This document shows positions 43,162-52,657 of a stretch of DNA of 64,000 nt, piece by piece. A model generated the notes under the pieces. The model had not been told where the DNA came from. It worked only from the letters and a program-made list of their open reading frames with translations, and ran no database searches. This stretch comes from Gluconobacter sp. Dm-62 (GTDB taxonomy: Bacteria; Pseudomonadota; Alphaproteobacteria; Acetobacterales; Acetobacteraceae), in contig NZ_JAERLY010000014.1 of the NCBI RefSeq assembly GCF_018256155.1, forward strand, positions 1-64,000, in the 5' to 3' direction. Within the stretch, counting starts at the first letter, position 1; each line of letters begins with the position of its first letter. The position numbers and the translations under genes are program-made.

Positions 43162-46100
43162 TTATTTAGGCGCGGCAGGCTGCTGGGCCTGGAAGGCTTC
43201 GGGCTTGAGGTCCGGACGGGGGTGATCGGCCATGTCCTTGCGGAGCCAGGTGATGGCGGCGTCGAGCTGCTGGTCCTGTCCATTGAACGTGGCGACCGGC
43301 ATGTTCTCGACTTCAATATCCGGGGAGACGCCCTTGTTCTCGACCAGCCAGTGGCCGTTCAGGTCGAAATAGGGGTTCTCTGCCGTGCGGGCATTGCCGT
43401 TGTCGATCAGGACATCGCCGTCGGAGAGCCAGACGCCTGCGCCTGCTGTACGTTCGCCAAGCAGCGGGGCAATATGCAGGGATTTGATGCCCTGAGCGAA
43501 GGTTTCACCGTCAGAATAGGTCATCTCGTCAGACAGGACGATCAGGCGCCCCTGAAAGGACTGTTGCATGTTGACTGAAGACGCATTGCCGTAGCGGCCC
43601 CAGAACATCCACGGGCGCCGCATGAGCTGAGTGAGGACCCAGCTGTCGATGTTGCCGCCGACATTGCCGCGGACATCCACGATCAGTCCATCGCGATCGA
43701 TGTTGGCATAGAATTCGCGCGCGAAAGCTTCCATGTCTTCGCCCATCATCGCCTGCAGATGCAGATAGCCGATGCGGCCGTGACTGGCGCGGTCGACGGT
43801 ATCCGCACGGCTGACTTCCCAGTCGCGCGCGCGGAGATCACGGTCCTTTATGTAAGACACGGGTGTCACAATGATTTTGTGGTCTTTCCCGGAGCGGGAG
43901 AGTGTCAGGAGAACCTGCTTTCCGGCCTGGTCGGCAAGGAATGCGCCCAGGTCGGGCTGCCCGGCCGTGGGCTGTCCGTTGACAGCGGTAATCAGGTCAC
44001 CGTCATGGGCATCCACGCCGGGGGCAGCCAGAGGGGACTGCTGGTCGGGCAGGTCGCGGTCGCCCTGATAGATGTGATCGATGCGGAAGCCGTTGTCTTC
44101 ATGCGTCAGATGCGCGCCGAGGCCCGCGATGAGGCTGAAGGCGGGGTGATCGACGGTCGTGGGCGCGTGGAGCTGCGAGTGCATGGCGCCGATTTCTGCC
44201 ACCATCTGGCCGAGCAGATCGTCCAGATCCGCACGGTCGCCAAGCCGGTTTACGAAGGGGGCAAAATGCGCGCGCACGGTTTTCCAGTCAACGCTTTGCA
44301 GATCGCGGTCATAGTAATGGTCGCGGTGCAGACGCCAGGCGTCCACGAATTCGTCCGACCATTCCTGTCCGGGGTCGATCCGCAGGCGCAGACGGTCGAG
44401 TTCGATCTTTTTGCCAGCCAGCTCTTTGGGCTGCTTCTCACCTGCCGGGGTCAGGAGCAGGTCCGGGGCATTCTTTTCACCGAGGCCAATGGTCAGGAGG
44501 GTCTTGCCGTCAGGCGTGATATCGAAGCCTGAGATCTTGGAAGCGTAGGTTTCGATCTTGTGCTCATTGTTGTCGATATGGATTGATTTCAGGGTGCCAT
44601 CGCCTGAACCGGAATTGTCGATGGTGAAGAGATACTCATCAGAGACGCCGAGCCCCGCGTAGTCTCCTGCCGGAACGGGGGCCTGATAAAGGCGTGTGGC
44701 GAGACCCGCCCATGTGATGGCGGGAAGGGCCTTCTTTTTGTCGCCGTCCTTCTTCTTGTCATCCTTATGATCGGCGTCGGGTTTCTTGTCCGCCGGGTCC
44801 AGCTCCGTTGCGGGCTGGAACGGGAAGTGCTCGCCAGACTGGAGGGCGAGGGCGTAAATGCCGGTCCGCTTCGGGAAGGCCGGGCCGATATTGCGGTCCC
44901 CCCAGGGGGAACCATTGGACAGCGAGAAGGTGCGGTCCGAGAGGAACCACAGCCATTTGCCGTCCGGGGAAAAGCCGGGTGTATAGGATTCGTAGCGTCC
45001 GTCCGTAACCCAGTTCGTCTGGCCGGTGGCGGGGACGTAAAGCGCGATCTGACGCCGCAGGTTTGCACCTCGTGTGCGTACAAAGGCCAGGACGTGCCCG
45101 TCCGAAGACCATGACAGGGAGTCGAAAATATTCGTGCCGTCCCGTGTGGCATTGTCGACGAGCTTGTCAGCCTTTGTGGACAGGTCCGTCAGCCACAGGC
45201 GCCCCAGAAGATCGGTATGGGCGGCGTATTTTCCGTCTGGCGAAAGCGACAGGATGACGGGTTCGGTCGGAGACGGCTGGCTGATGGCTTCACCCTTGCC
45301 GCTGCCATCGGCGGGAAAGCGCCACAGGGCGGAATCGCCGTTGACGTCGCTGAAGGCGATGACGGATTTGCCGTCCGGTGTGATCTGGGCGAGGCGCAGG
45401 CGGACGTTGTCAGGTGTTGCGAGGACGACGACGCGGCGGGGCGATGCGCCTGCGACCACGACATGGCCGCGCATGGTGAAGGCTGCGGTCTCGCCCTTCG
45501 GGGAAATGGTCGAGGATGTCAGGAAGCGCGTCGGCTTCTCCAGCCAGTACGGGCTGCGGGGGAGGTTGTCGGAGGTCAGGTCCACCTTGATGGGGGTTGT
45601 CGCGCCATTCGCCAGATTGAAATCGAACAGGTCCGCACCCTTGCGCAGGACGATATGGTCTCCAGAAATGGACGCTTCGAGGACGCTGTAATCCGTGAAA
45701 TGGGTGAGCTGTTTCGCGTCCGAGCCGTCGGTGGCGAGGCTCCACAGATTATAGCGGCCGTCTTCGTCGGAAACGACGATCAGCCGGTCGCGCCAGAGCA
45801 TCGGGCGGATCAGGTTGGCGTTATGCGTGCCGATGCGCTCGGCTTCCTTGCCGTTCTGAAGATCGAAGCGCCAGAGCTGGGACAGCGCACCACCACGGTA
45901 GGCGCGCATGTGATCGCCGGTCGTGGCGAGACCGAAGCGGACGGCATAGAGCCAGTGTCCGTCGGGGCTGAGGGCAGCATCATTGACGGCGGAGAGCGGG
46001 AAGACGCGCGTGACGCTGGTCTTTGGGTCAATGGCGGTAATGGTCTGGGTGTAATAGGGGCCTGTTGCGGCCGGGGCGGCATAGAGAATACCGGCATGAG

Positions 46101-46476
46101 CGTCCCAGCCGATGATCTTCAGACGGGCGACGTTCTCGAACGTCAGGCGTCGGGGCGTCCCGCCGCTGCGGGGCATGACGTAGATTTCGGTCGGGCCGTC
46201 GAAATTGGCGGCAAATGCGATCTGGGTGCCGTCCGGGGAAATGGCCGGGTGCGGATCGATGGCGTTGGCACCCTGCGGCACGGTTGTCAGGCGCTGGGCC
46301 TGCCCTCCCGAGAGCGGAACGCTCCAGACGGACTGTTCGGCGTTGAACAGGACGGTCTGGCCGGAAATCGAGGGTTCGCGCAGATAGCCCGACTCTGCCT
46401 GCGCGACACTGAAGCTCAGGCCCAGCAGGGCTGCGCAGGACAGGAGAGAGCTTCTGAGTGTCGGACGTGAAGGCAT
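43162..46476 (-). CDS. Tricorn-like S41 peptidase with beta-propeller domains
   Basis: 1104 residues. A signal peptide ends at VAQAES (about 28). Residues 30-560 show WD40/Tol-Pal-like propeller repeats (AISPDGTQIAFAANFDG, LSPDGHWLYAV, SLSPDGKYAA, FSPDGKWLWFLSD). A Lys/Asp-rich loop lies near 580. The protease part has AMHSQLHAPT (candidate His), a PDZ-like segment (about 790-890) and the catalytic core VDVRGNVGGN and YSDGETF (Ser). This is the Tricorn/C-terminal processing peptidase layout. Probably periplasmic. It lies 103 bp after ccmB on the same strand. Confidence 0.9.
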   Translation of the reverse strand: MPSRPTLRSSLLSCAALLGLSFSVAQAESGYLREPSISGQTVLFNAEQSVWSVPLSGGQAQRLTTVPQGANAIDPHPAISPDGTQIAFAANFDGPTEIYVMPRSGGTPRRLTFENVARLKIIGWDAHAGILYAAPAATGPYYTQTITAIDPKTSVTRVFPLSAVNDAALSPDGHWLYAVRFGLATTGDHMRAYRGGALSQLWRFDLQNGKEAERIGTHNANLIRPMLWRDRLIVVSDEDGRYNLWSLATDGSDAKQLTHFTDYSVLEASISGDHIVLRKGADLFDFNLANGATTPIKVDLTSDNLPRSPYWLEKPTRFLTSSTISPKGETAAFTMRGHVVVAGASPRRVVVLATPDNVRLRLAQITPDGKSVIAFSDVNGDSALWRFPADGSGKGEAISQPSPTEPVILSLSPDGKYAAHTDLLGRLWLTDLSTKADKLVDNATRDGTNIFDSLSWSSDGHVLAFVRTRGANLRRQIALYVPATGQTNWVTDGRYESYTPGFSPDGKWLWFLSDRTFSLSNGSPWGDRNIGPAFPKRTGIYALALQSGEHFPFQPATELDPADKKPDADHKDDKKKDGDKKKALPAITWAGLATRLYQAPVPAGDYAGLGVSDEYLFTIDNSGSGDGTLKSIHIDNNEHKIETYASKISGFDITPDGKTLLTIGLGEKNAPDLLLTPAGEKQPKELAGKKIELDRLRLRIDPGQEWSDEFVDAWRLHRDHYYDRDLQSVDWKTVRAHFAPFVNRLGDRADLDDLLGQMVAEIGAMHSQLHAPTTVDHPAFSLIAGLGAHLTHEDNGFRIDHIYQGDRDLPDQQSPLAAPGVDAHDGDLITAVNGQPTAGQPDLGAFLADQAGKQVLLTLSRSGKDHKIIVTPVSYIKDRDLRARDWEVSRADTVDRASHGRIGYLHLQAMMGEDMEAFAREFYANIDRDGLIVDVRGNVGGNIDSWVLTQLMRRPWMFWGRYGNASSVNMQQSFQGRLIVLSDEMTYSDGETFAQGIKSLHIAPLLGERTAGAGVWLSDGDVLIDNGNARTAENPYFDLNGHWLVENKGVSPDIEVENMPVATFNGQDQQLDAAITWLRKDMADHPRPDLKPEAFQAQQPAAPK

Positions 46477-46492
46477 TATGATGATCTCGATA

Positions 46493-46519
46493 TGAAACGA
46501 ATGTGGCCCAGTCGTTTCA
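46493..46519 (-). promoter_or_regulatory. Inverted repeat upstream of the S41 peptidase
   Basis: TGAAACGA (46493-46500) and TCGTTTCA (46512-46519) are 8-bp perfect arms with an 11-bp spacer, 17 bp before the peptidase start. Operator or leader hairpin; a second small palindrome, CAGGAT-GAC-ATCCTG, lies at 46546-46560. Function inferred from position only. Confidence 0.45.
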
Positions 46520-46579
46520 CAAAGGGGTCATGTCGTCAAAGGCCTCAGGATGACATCCTGTTAAGGTAAAAAACCTGCT

Positions 46580-47245
46580 TCAGCCCACGGCGGCTTTCAA
46601 ACCCTGGCCGGCGGCGAGAGGGCACAGCGGGAGACAGGCGAAGAGGCAGGCTCCCAGCAGATCCAGACTGGCCGCTGGGGATGTCGCAAGCTGTCCGGCA
46701 TAGGACGAGGCCGCACCGAAGATCAGGACGGGCGTTGCGAGCGGCAGCACCAGAAGCGGGAGCAGGACGCCGCCCCGACGCGCGCCAAGAACAATCGAAG
46801 CCGCCATGCCGCCCAGAAGCGAGAGGGACATCGTGCCCATCGCAAGTCCGAACAGCAGGAGTGGTAATTCAGAACCCTTGACGCCGAGCATGATGCCAAG
46901 CGGCATGCTGGCGATCAGCAGCGGCAGGCCGGTCGTCAGCCAGTGGGCGGCCATTTTGGCAAAAGCCACGGCGGCCGGGGCTGGTCCGGTCAGCATCAGC
47001 AGGTCAAGCGACCCGTCTTCGAGTTCCGCCCCGAACAGGCGGTCCAGCGGTAGAAGGCAGGCGAGCAGGGCGCAGACCCAGATGATGCCTGGCCCCATAT
47101 GCCTCAAAAGGTCTGGCGAGGGGCCGAGCGCCAGCGGGAACAGGCTGCCGCATAATATAAAGAACAACAGAGAGGCCAGTGTGTCGGCACCGAAGCGGAA
47201 GGCCAGACGGAGGTCACGGTCGATCAGGGCAAGAAAAGCGGTCAT
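46580..47245 (-). CDS. ccmB: Haem exporter permease CcmB
   Basis: 221 residues from ATG 47245, overlapping the ccmA stop (ATGA). Six hydrophobic helices; N-terminal FLALIDRDLRLAFRFGAD and ELEDGSLDLLML are CcmB signatures. With CcmA it forms the ABC part of the cytochrome c maturation system I, releasing haem-loaded CcmE. No other ccm gene lies next to it here. Confidence 0.94.
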   Translation of the reverse strand: MTAFLALIDRDLRLAFRFGADTLASLLFFILCGSLFPLALGPSPDLLRHMGPGIIWVCALLACLLPLDRLFGAELEDGSLDLLMLTGPAPAAVAFAKMAAHWLTTGLPLLIASMPLGIMLGVKGSELPLLLFGLAMGTMSLSLLGGMAASIVLGARRGGVLLPLLVLPLATPVLIFGAASSYAGQLATSPAASLDLLGACLFACLPLCPLAAGQGLKAAVG

Positions 47246-47880
47246 GACAGCCAGAAGGATTCCACATGCGCGAGCGACGGCAGTTCGTGCGAGCGGGTGT
47301 TGTCGAGGGGGAGGGCCACATGCGTTGTGACAATCATGGCCCCGCCCTTGGCGCGGTGGGCGGCCATGACGGCGCCGAGGCGCTCGATACTGGCGACATC
47401 CAGCCCGACGGTCGGCTCGTCCAGCAGCCACAGTGGAGCCCCGGAAAGCATGACGCGGGCAAAGGCCGCGCGGCGCTTCTGTCCCGAGGACAGCAGGCGG
47501 GCCGGAAGATCGGTCAGATGGGTGAGATCCAGCGCATCCAGCGCGTCAGGCAGACTGTTCGTGCCAAGTTTTTCAGCCAGAGCCAGGTTCTGCGCCAGCG
47601 TCAGTCCGGGCTTGAGTGCGTCTTGATGGCCGAGCCACGCAAGGTCGCCATAGCGGATGACCTCGCCTGAATCGGGACGGCGCAGGCCTGAAATGGTGCG
47701 CAGGAGCGTGGATTTTCCCGCACCGTTCGGCCCTGTCAGGATCATGGCGTCCCCCGCATCCAGCGTCAGCGACACGCCATCAAGCACCAGCCGGTCTCCG
47801 CGGAACACCGTAACGTCCTCGACATCGAGCAGGCGTCCGGGAACAGGGGGCGTGGGGAAGTCAGACGGGGTGGTCATCAA
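47242..47880 (-). CDS. ccmA: Haem exporter ATP-binding protein CcmA
   Basis: 212 residues, short ABC ATPase. Walker A GPNGAGKST, Q-loop region WLGHQD typical of CcmA, signature LSSGQKRR, Walker B LWLLDEPT, H-loop TTH. It powers the CcmABCD step in cytochrome c assembly. First gene of ccmAB. It diverges from the amino-acid transporter genes over about 200 bp that hold no evident gene. Confidence 0.95.
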   Translation of the reverse strand: MMTTPSDFPTPPVPGRLLDVEDVTVFRGDRLVLDGVSLTLDAGDAMILTGPNGAGKSTLLRTISGLRRPDSGEVIRYGDLAWLGHQDALKPGLTLAQNLALAEKLGTNSLPDALDALDLTHLTDLPARLLSSGQKRRAAFARVMLSGAPLWLLDEPTVGLDVASIERLGAVMAAHRAKGGAMIVTTHVALPLDNTRSHELPSLAHVESFWLS

Positions 47881-48078
47881 AGGGTCTCATGCGCGGGTTC
47901 GGCTCTGTCCCGGTGTGTGTCTTTCTGTTTTAGAGACCCTGCGGACGTCCTTCGCAAGGGCTGGCGTAAGAGCCGGGCTCCGGAGGAGCGGAATATGATG
48001 ATCGTATGAATTGTGCCACGAGCTGTATTAAGGTCTCGATACGCTGGCGCAGGTCCGTTATGAGGGCTGCGCGGTCAT

Positions 48079-48873
48079 GTGATCGTGCGTCTCTTTTTTC
48101 GAGGGTTTCCGGAACTGGCTGATCTGGTGCTGCAGGCGAGTGGTATCGCCAAGTCCTTTGGTGGGAACGAGGTTCTGAAGGGCCTGTCGCTCGATGTGGA
48201 GCGCGGTGAGCTGATCTCGATGATCGGGCCTTCGGGATGTGGCAAGTCCACGTTCCTGCGCTGCCTCAATTTTCTGGAACATCCGGATGCGGGCTCTGTC
48301 CGGATCGAGGACGTGACGGTCGCTTGTACGGGAAAGCACTGGAGCCGCGCCAATGAGGCCGAGGCGCATAAGCTGCGGTCGCATGTTGGCATGGTCTTTC
48401 AGGCCTTCAATCTGTTTCCCCATCGCACGGTGCTGGACAACGTCATGATGGCGCCGATCCAGGTCAAGAAAATGTCGCGTGACGAGGCGCAGTCCATTGC
48501 GTGCGAACTTCTTGCAAAGGTTGGCCTTGCAGCCGTCAAGGATCGGTATCCCGACAGTCTTTCGGGTGGTCAGAAGCAGCGTGCGGCGATTGCTCGCGCG
48601 CTCGCGATGAAGCCGTCCGTGATGCTGTATGACGAGCCGACGTCGGCGCTGGACCCCGAGCTGTCAGAGGAAGTCCTGTCTGTCATGCGGGCGCTGGATG
48701 ATGATGGCATGACGCAGCTTGTCGTGACGCATGACATGCGTTTCGCGCGTGCGGCCTCGGACCGCGTTCTGTTTGTCGAGGGCGGGGAAATCGTTGAGAG
48801 CGGTGATCCGGACCTGATGTTCGCCAACCCCCGGGAGGGACGGACACGCCGGTTCCTGCGGACGCTGCTGTGA
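48079..48873 (+). CDS. Polar amino-acid ABC transporter ATPase
   Basis: 264 residues if begun at GTG 48079; the conserved region starts at LVLQASGIAKSFGG, so a later start such as GTG 48127 is plausible. Walker A GPSGCGKST, signature LSGGQKQR, Walker B VMLYDEPTSALDPE and H-loop VTHD. The pattern GMVFQAFNLFPHRTVLDN is that of GlnQ/HisP-type ATPases. It overlaps the binding-protein/permease gene by 4 bp. Confidence 0.9.
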   Translation: MIVRLFFRGFPELADLVLQASGIAKSFGGNEVLKGLSLDVERGELISMIGPSGCGKSTFLRCLNFLEHPDAGSVRIEDVTVACTGKHWSRANEAEAHKLRSHVGMVFQAFNLFPHRTVLDNVMMAPIQVKKMSRDEAQSIACELLAKVGLAAVKDRYPDSLSGGQKQRAAIARALAMKPSVMLYDEPTSALDPELSEEVLSVMRALDDDGMTQLVVTHDMRFARAASDRVLFVEGGEIVESGDPDLMFANPREGRTRRFLRTLL

Positions 48874-50405
48874 TGAAGAAAATTCTTGCGCTTGTGCTGG
48901 CTCTCGCGGTTAGCCCCGTTTCTGTCGCGCTGGCGGATGCACCGTCTTCTGCGCCGCAGGAACTGCTTTGGGCGTCGGACGGTGAGGCGAACGTGCCTTA
49001 CGTCTTCCATGACCCGGCTCATGAATCCCGGATGACCGGCTTCGAATACGAACTGGCCGATGCCATCGCGCAGCGTCTGCACCGCAAGGCGACATTTATC
49101 CAGAACGACTGGGACGGTCTGATCCCCGGCCTGTCGCGCGGACTGTACGGTATGGTGCTGGACGGCATCGAAATGACGCCGGAGCACAAGGCGGCCGTTC
49201 TGTTTTCGCGTCCGTATTATGTGACGAGCGAGCGGATTATCGTTCGGCATGACCAGAACGGTCTGGACACGATGGAGGCTCTTAAGGGCCACACTGTTGG
49301 GACGATCAAGGACACGACAGCCGAGCGGATGCTGCGCCGGCAGGGTGGCTCGAACGTGCGGTCCTATGAAGAAGAGACGAATGCGTTCTCTGATCTGCGG
49401 AACGGACGACTGGACGCGATCCTGCTCGATGCGCCGATTGCGCTGTATTATGGCAGCATCTCGCCGGACATGAAGCTCGTGGGCGAGCCGATTGGTAGCA
49501 TGGAATACGGGATCGCGTTTTCGCCGGAAAACCGGGAGTTGCGCGACCAGGTGGATGCGGCGCTCGGCGAAATCATCAAGGACGGGACGCTGCATCGCAT
49601 TCTGGCACGCTGGAACTTGTGGACGCCGCTGATGGCGAATTATACAGGCGATAACAGCCAGCCGGATATCGCGCCGACCGAATGGGACCATTACCGGCAG
49701 GCCATGGCGAACACGACCGGCAGCGGTTGGCATGTTCTGGCGCGGCGTTATGTGAGTTTTCTGCCCCTGATCGGGCAGGCCGCGCTCATGACGCTGGCGG
49801 TTTCGGCGCTGGCCATGGTTCTGGCCGTGGCACTGGGGCTTCTGCTCGCGCTGTCCCGGCATTATGGCGGGGCGCCGCTGCGGTTTGTTGCGGGGATCTA
49901 TGTCGAGGTCGTGCGCGGGACGCCGCTTCTGATTCAGGTGCTGTTCATTTTCTATGGACTGCCAGCTTTTGGCATTCGTCTGTCGCCCTTCATGGCGGGT
50001 GTGCTCTCGCTTGGCCTGAACTATGCGGCCTATGAAGCGGAAAACTACCGCGCCGGTTTACTGTCTGTGGCGCGTGGCCAGATGGAAGCGGCGATTGCGC
50101 TGAACATGACGCACTGGCAGGCGCTGCGGCTCGTGATCGTGCCGCAGGCGTTCCGGACGGTTGTGCCGGTCATGACCAATGACTTCATTTCGCTGCTCAA
50201 GGACAGTTCGCTCGTCTCCGTCATTACGCTGACGGAGCTGAGCCAGACCTATGTGCGGCTGTCTTCCACTTATTACGATTATTTTGGAACGGGGATCATG
50301 GTCGGTCTGGCATATCTGCTGCTCGGACTGCCGTTCGTACGGCTGGCACGCATGGCGGAGCGGCGGCTGGGCCGGGGTTTTTCGGCAGGTGCCGGGCACC
50401 ATTGA
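48870..50405 (+). CDS. Fused amino-acid binding protein and ABC permease
   Basis: 511 residues. A signal peptide (about 1-22) is followed by a family 3 solute-binding domain (about 32-252; MTGFEYELADAIAQRL, DGIEMTPEH, YGIAFSPEN). After a linker comes the permease domain with membrane helices (about 290-500) and motif EVVRGTPLLIQVLFIFYGLP plus the cytoplasmic loop AALNMTHWQALRLVIVPQA-type EAA sequence. Binding protein and channel are one chain, as in GlnPQ-like importers. Substrate: polar amino acid, identity unknown. Its stop codon lies inside a terminator hairpin. Confidence 0.92.
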   Translation: MMKKILALVLALAVSPVSVALADAPSSAPQELLWASDGEANVPYVFHDPAHESRMTGFEYELADAIAQRLHRKATFIQNDWDGLIPGLSRGLYGMVLDGIEMTPEHKAAVLFSRPYYVTSERIIVRHDQNGLDTMEALKGHTVGTIKDTTAERMLRRQGGSNVRSYEEETNAFSDLRNGRLDAILLDAPIALYYGSISPDMKLVGEPIGSMEYGIAFSPENRELRDQVDAALGEIIKDGTLHRILARWNLWTPLMANYTGDNSQPDIAPTEWDHYRQAMANTTGSGWHVLARRYVSFLPLIGQAALMTLAVSALAMVLAVALGLLLALSRHYGGAPLRFVAGIYVEVVRGTPLLIQVLFIFYGLPAFGIRLSPFMAGVLSLGLNYAAYEAENYRAGLLSVARGQMEAAIALNMTHWQALRLVIVPQAFRTVVPVMTNDFISLLKDSSLVSVITLTELSQTYVRLSSTYYDYFGTGIMVGLAYLLLGLPFVRLARMAERRLGRGFSAGAGHH

Positions 50406-50424
50406 ATATGGTGCCCGGTCTTTT
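50392..50424 (+). terminator. Terminator overlapping the stop of the fused transporter gene
   Basis: CCGGGCACCAT (50392-50402), loop TGAAT, then ATGGTGCCCGG (50408-50418) and TCTTTT. The stop codon TGA falls in the loop. The perfect 11-bp stem plus T tract make it a rho-independent terminator for the plus strand. Confidence 0.85.
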
Positions 50425-51368
50425 CAGGCCGGCTGCGGTGCGGACGGGTCGTTGATAAGCGGTGGCACGAGGGTGGCTGTGTCCAGCGTTCCGTCAAATC
50501 CCTGACGCAGGGCGCGTGACCAGCCGATCATCCAGCGATCCAGAGAGTCAATGAACTGGGCAGCATCGGGGTTTTTGTGAACCGAGGCCTTGTTCCAGTA
50601 TTCCGGCGGCGCCAGAAGCTGGCGTGATCCATGTTCGATCGGGGCGACGAGCGTCTCCACCGTTTCGATATGGGCGGTGTTCTTGCCCGCTGCGGCCGCA
50701 TGATACCAGCCGACATTGATCATCAGGCTCGGGACAGGGAAGCCGAGCGTATGCATCCGTGAAAATGCGGCCGTAATGAATGGATCCGTGCTGACGCTCT
50801 GGTTTTCGAGAACAGCGTTGCTGGTGTAGCTGCATTCCTGCGACACGCCCGGTTTGTCTGAAATATGGGCGGCGTAGTCGCGGTCATCATGGCATGGCGT
50901 TTCGAGCTGCTCCGCGAGATCTGCCGGGACGGGCTGCTGCGTGGCACGGACGACAATCACGCCGGAAACGACGCCGCGATCGGTGCGGGCCAGGATCTGC
51001 TGGGACAGTTCACCATGTGCGCCGCTGCGGGCCGTCAGGATCGGATGCCAGTCTCCGGCCGGAAGCGGAAGCGTGCGCCCCGCGATCGTGATGCTTCCAT
51101 GCTGGGTGATGCCGGGATCAGGAACGCCGATCTGGTCTCCGAGACCGGGCGCTCCGCCGGGCTGGGCGGCCTGTTGCGCACCCGGCTGAGAGTCGCCCGA
51201 GCCCGCATTAGAGGGCATGGCACCCGGCAGATGTCCCGGAAGCCACGGCATGGCCTTTTTGAGCGCCGGGGTGGGATAGAAGGCGGCCATACCGAGCGCG
51301 CCAACCGTTACGATCACGCTCGTGCGCCAGAGCGGCGCGCGTCGCCAGAGCCGTCCGAATGCCGTCAT
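50424..51368 (-). CDS. Bitopic membrane protein of the AAA+ cluster (314 aa)
   Basis: 314 residues. A short basic N-terminus (RLWRRAPLWR), one membrane helix (about 14-31), then a Pro/Gly/Gln-rich linker (about 45-85) and a globular extracytoplasmic domain. Two cysteines (ETPCHDD, SQECSYT) could form a disulfide. No domain recognised; residues 195-290 are Trp/Tyr-rich (INVGWYHAAAAG, DSLDRWMIGWSRAL). It starts 3 bp after the AAA+ ATPase stop, so it is the third gene of a three-gene operon. Function unknown. Confidence 0.75.
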   Translation of the reverse strand: MTAFGRLWRRAPLWRTSVIVTVGALGMAAFYPTPALKKAMPWLPGHLPGAMPSNAGSGDSQPGAQQAAQPGGAPGLGDQIGVPDPGITQHGSITIAGRTLPLPAGDWHPILTARSGAHGELSQQILARTDRGVVSGVIVVRATQQPVPADLAEQLETPCHDDRDYAAHISDKPGVSQECSYTSNAVLENQSVSTDPFITAAFSRMHTLGFPVPSLMINVGWYHAAAAGKNTAHIETVETLVAPIEHGSRQLLAPPEYWNKASVHKNPDAAQFIDSLDRWMIGWSRALRQGFDGTLDTATLVPPLINDPSAPQPA

Positions 51369-51371
51369 GGA

Positions 51372-52646
51372 TCAGTGGCTCACCCGGCCGAGCTGGGCTT
51401 CGGCATCGTTGGCGATTTCCGTGATGACGGTGCCGTTCTCCTGCGTGACGAGGCGGACGCGCTTGGCGCCCTGCTGGCGCGCGACGATCAGGCTTTCGCT
51501 GACCATGTCCTCGATGGAGCGGACAAGATCGCGTGCGCTGGCGCCGCTACCGAGGTTCTTCTGTTTCATCATGACCTGGAACAGGACCCCGGCGTCGATA
51601 CCGCCGGTTTCCACATGCAGACCATAGCCTTCGATCATGGCCTCGATTTCCAGTGCGGCGACACGGGCGAGATCCAGTCCACGCAGGGCGCGGAAAATGA
51701 AAATCCGGTCCAGACGGTTGAGGACTTCGGGGGCGAAGCCGGATTTGAGAAGCGCCTCGACCGACTCGGCACGCATTTTCTCAGGCTCGTTGACGAGGCG
51801 GTCGGCAATTTCGGTCAGGGCTTCGGTGGCGACGTTCGATGTCAGCATGAAGATCGCACGCGTGGTCGAGACCTGCTCTCCTGTGGAGGCCTCCGTGACG
51901 TGACCGTCGTTCCAGGCGGTGAGGAATTTCTTGAAGACGTCCGGATGGGCCTTCTCGATCTCGTCGAGCAGGACCACGGCGTCGGGCTTGTCCTTGAGGC
52001 CACCGGTCAGCTTGCCGAATGTGTCAGAGCCAACATAGCCCTTGGGCGAGCCGAAAAGCTGGGTGGCGGCATGGGCGCTGGACATCTGCGTCATGTCAAA
52101 ATTCAGCAGGGGGCGTTCCATCTGCTTGGCCATCTGCTTGGCAAGATAGGTTTTTCCAGTACCCGGCGGCCCTGCGAGCAGGAAAATGCCCACGGGCTTG
52201 CCACGGACCTGAAGCGCCAGGCGGCGGCGCATCTGCTGGGCGATGTCCTCGCAGACCTGGTCCTGTCCGATGACGCGGGCACGCAGGGATGCGGCCAGTT
52301 CGTCGGCGTCGAGGACGGTTTCGCGCTGTTCGCGGGCCATGAGCTCTTCAAGGGCTCCGCGGTTCGTCAGACGGCTGAGAACATCCATGATGAGACCTTT
52401 CCTGCGGCGCAGTCCGCGACGCGCCAGTTTTTCGGCTGATGTTTCATACGCCAGCCCCGTGACTGCCAGAAGGGCGCTGATGCCTGCCAGCGGAAGATAG
52501 AAACGCCGTCCCCATTCGATGGCGGCCCACAGCCCGTTCAGCGACAGGTGTAGCATGACCGCGACCTGAATGACCGCCAGAATAAGGAAGGCGGCCATCA
52601 TCAGCGGCATGGCCCGGTTGAGCATGGGAACGAGAGACTTGAACAC
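51372..52646 (-). CDS. Membrane-anchored AAA+ ATPase, ClpA/ClpB D2 type
   Basis: 424 residues. Two N-terminal membrane helices (about 13-33 and 50-67), a basic juxtamembrane segment, then one AAA+ module: Walker A GPPGTGKT (159-166), pore loop GYVG (203-206), Walker B VVLLDEIEKAH (224-234), sensor 1 Asn271, arginine finger Arg311 in PEVLNRLD and sensor 2 GASARD. It resembles the second ring of ClpA/ClpB without the N-domain or first ring. No IGF/IGL-type ClpP-docking tripeptide was seen between sensor 1 and the arginine finger, so it probably remodels or threads proteins rather than feeding ClpP. It lies between two bitopic proteins in one operon. Confidence 0.88.
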   Translation of the reverse strand: MFKSLVPMLNRAMPLMMAAFLILAVIQVAVMLHLSLNGLWAAIEWGRRFYLPLAGISALLAVTGLAYETSAEKLARRGLRRRKGLIMDVLSRLTNRGALEELMAREQRETVLDADELAASLRARVIGQDQVCEDIAQQMRRRLALQVRGKPVGIFLLAGPPGTGKTYLAKQMAKQMERPLLNFDMTQMSSAHAATQLFGSPKGYVGSDTFGKLTGGLKDKPDAVVLLDEIEKAHPDVFKKFLTAWNDGHVTEASTGEQVSTTRAIFMLTSNVATEALTEIADRLVNEPEKMRAESVEALLKSGFAPEVLNRLDRIFIFRALRGLDLARVAALEIEAMIEGYGLHVETGGIDAGVLFQVMMKQKNLGSGASARDLVRSIEDMVSESLIVARQQGAKRVRLVTQENGTVITEIANDAEAQLGRVSH

Positions 52647-52657
52647 CGGGCTGTTCC

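Noticed and set aside
45217-46470. 417-codon rightward frame opposite the S41 protease
   Set aside because: Complement of propeller repeats; composition Gly/Arg/Asp-rich with no motif.
50865-52439. 524-codon rightward frame opposite the AAA+ ATPase
   Set aside because: The minus-strand AAA+ motifs are intact and decisive; the opposite frame has none.
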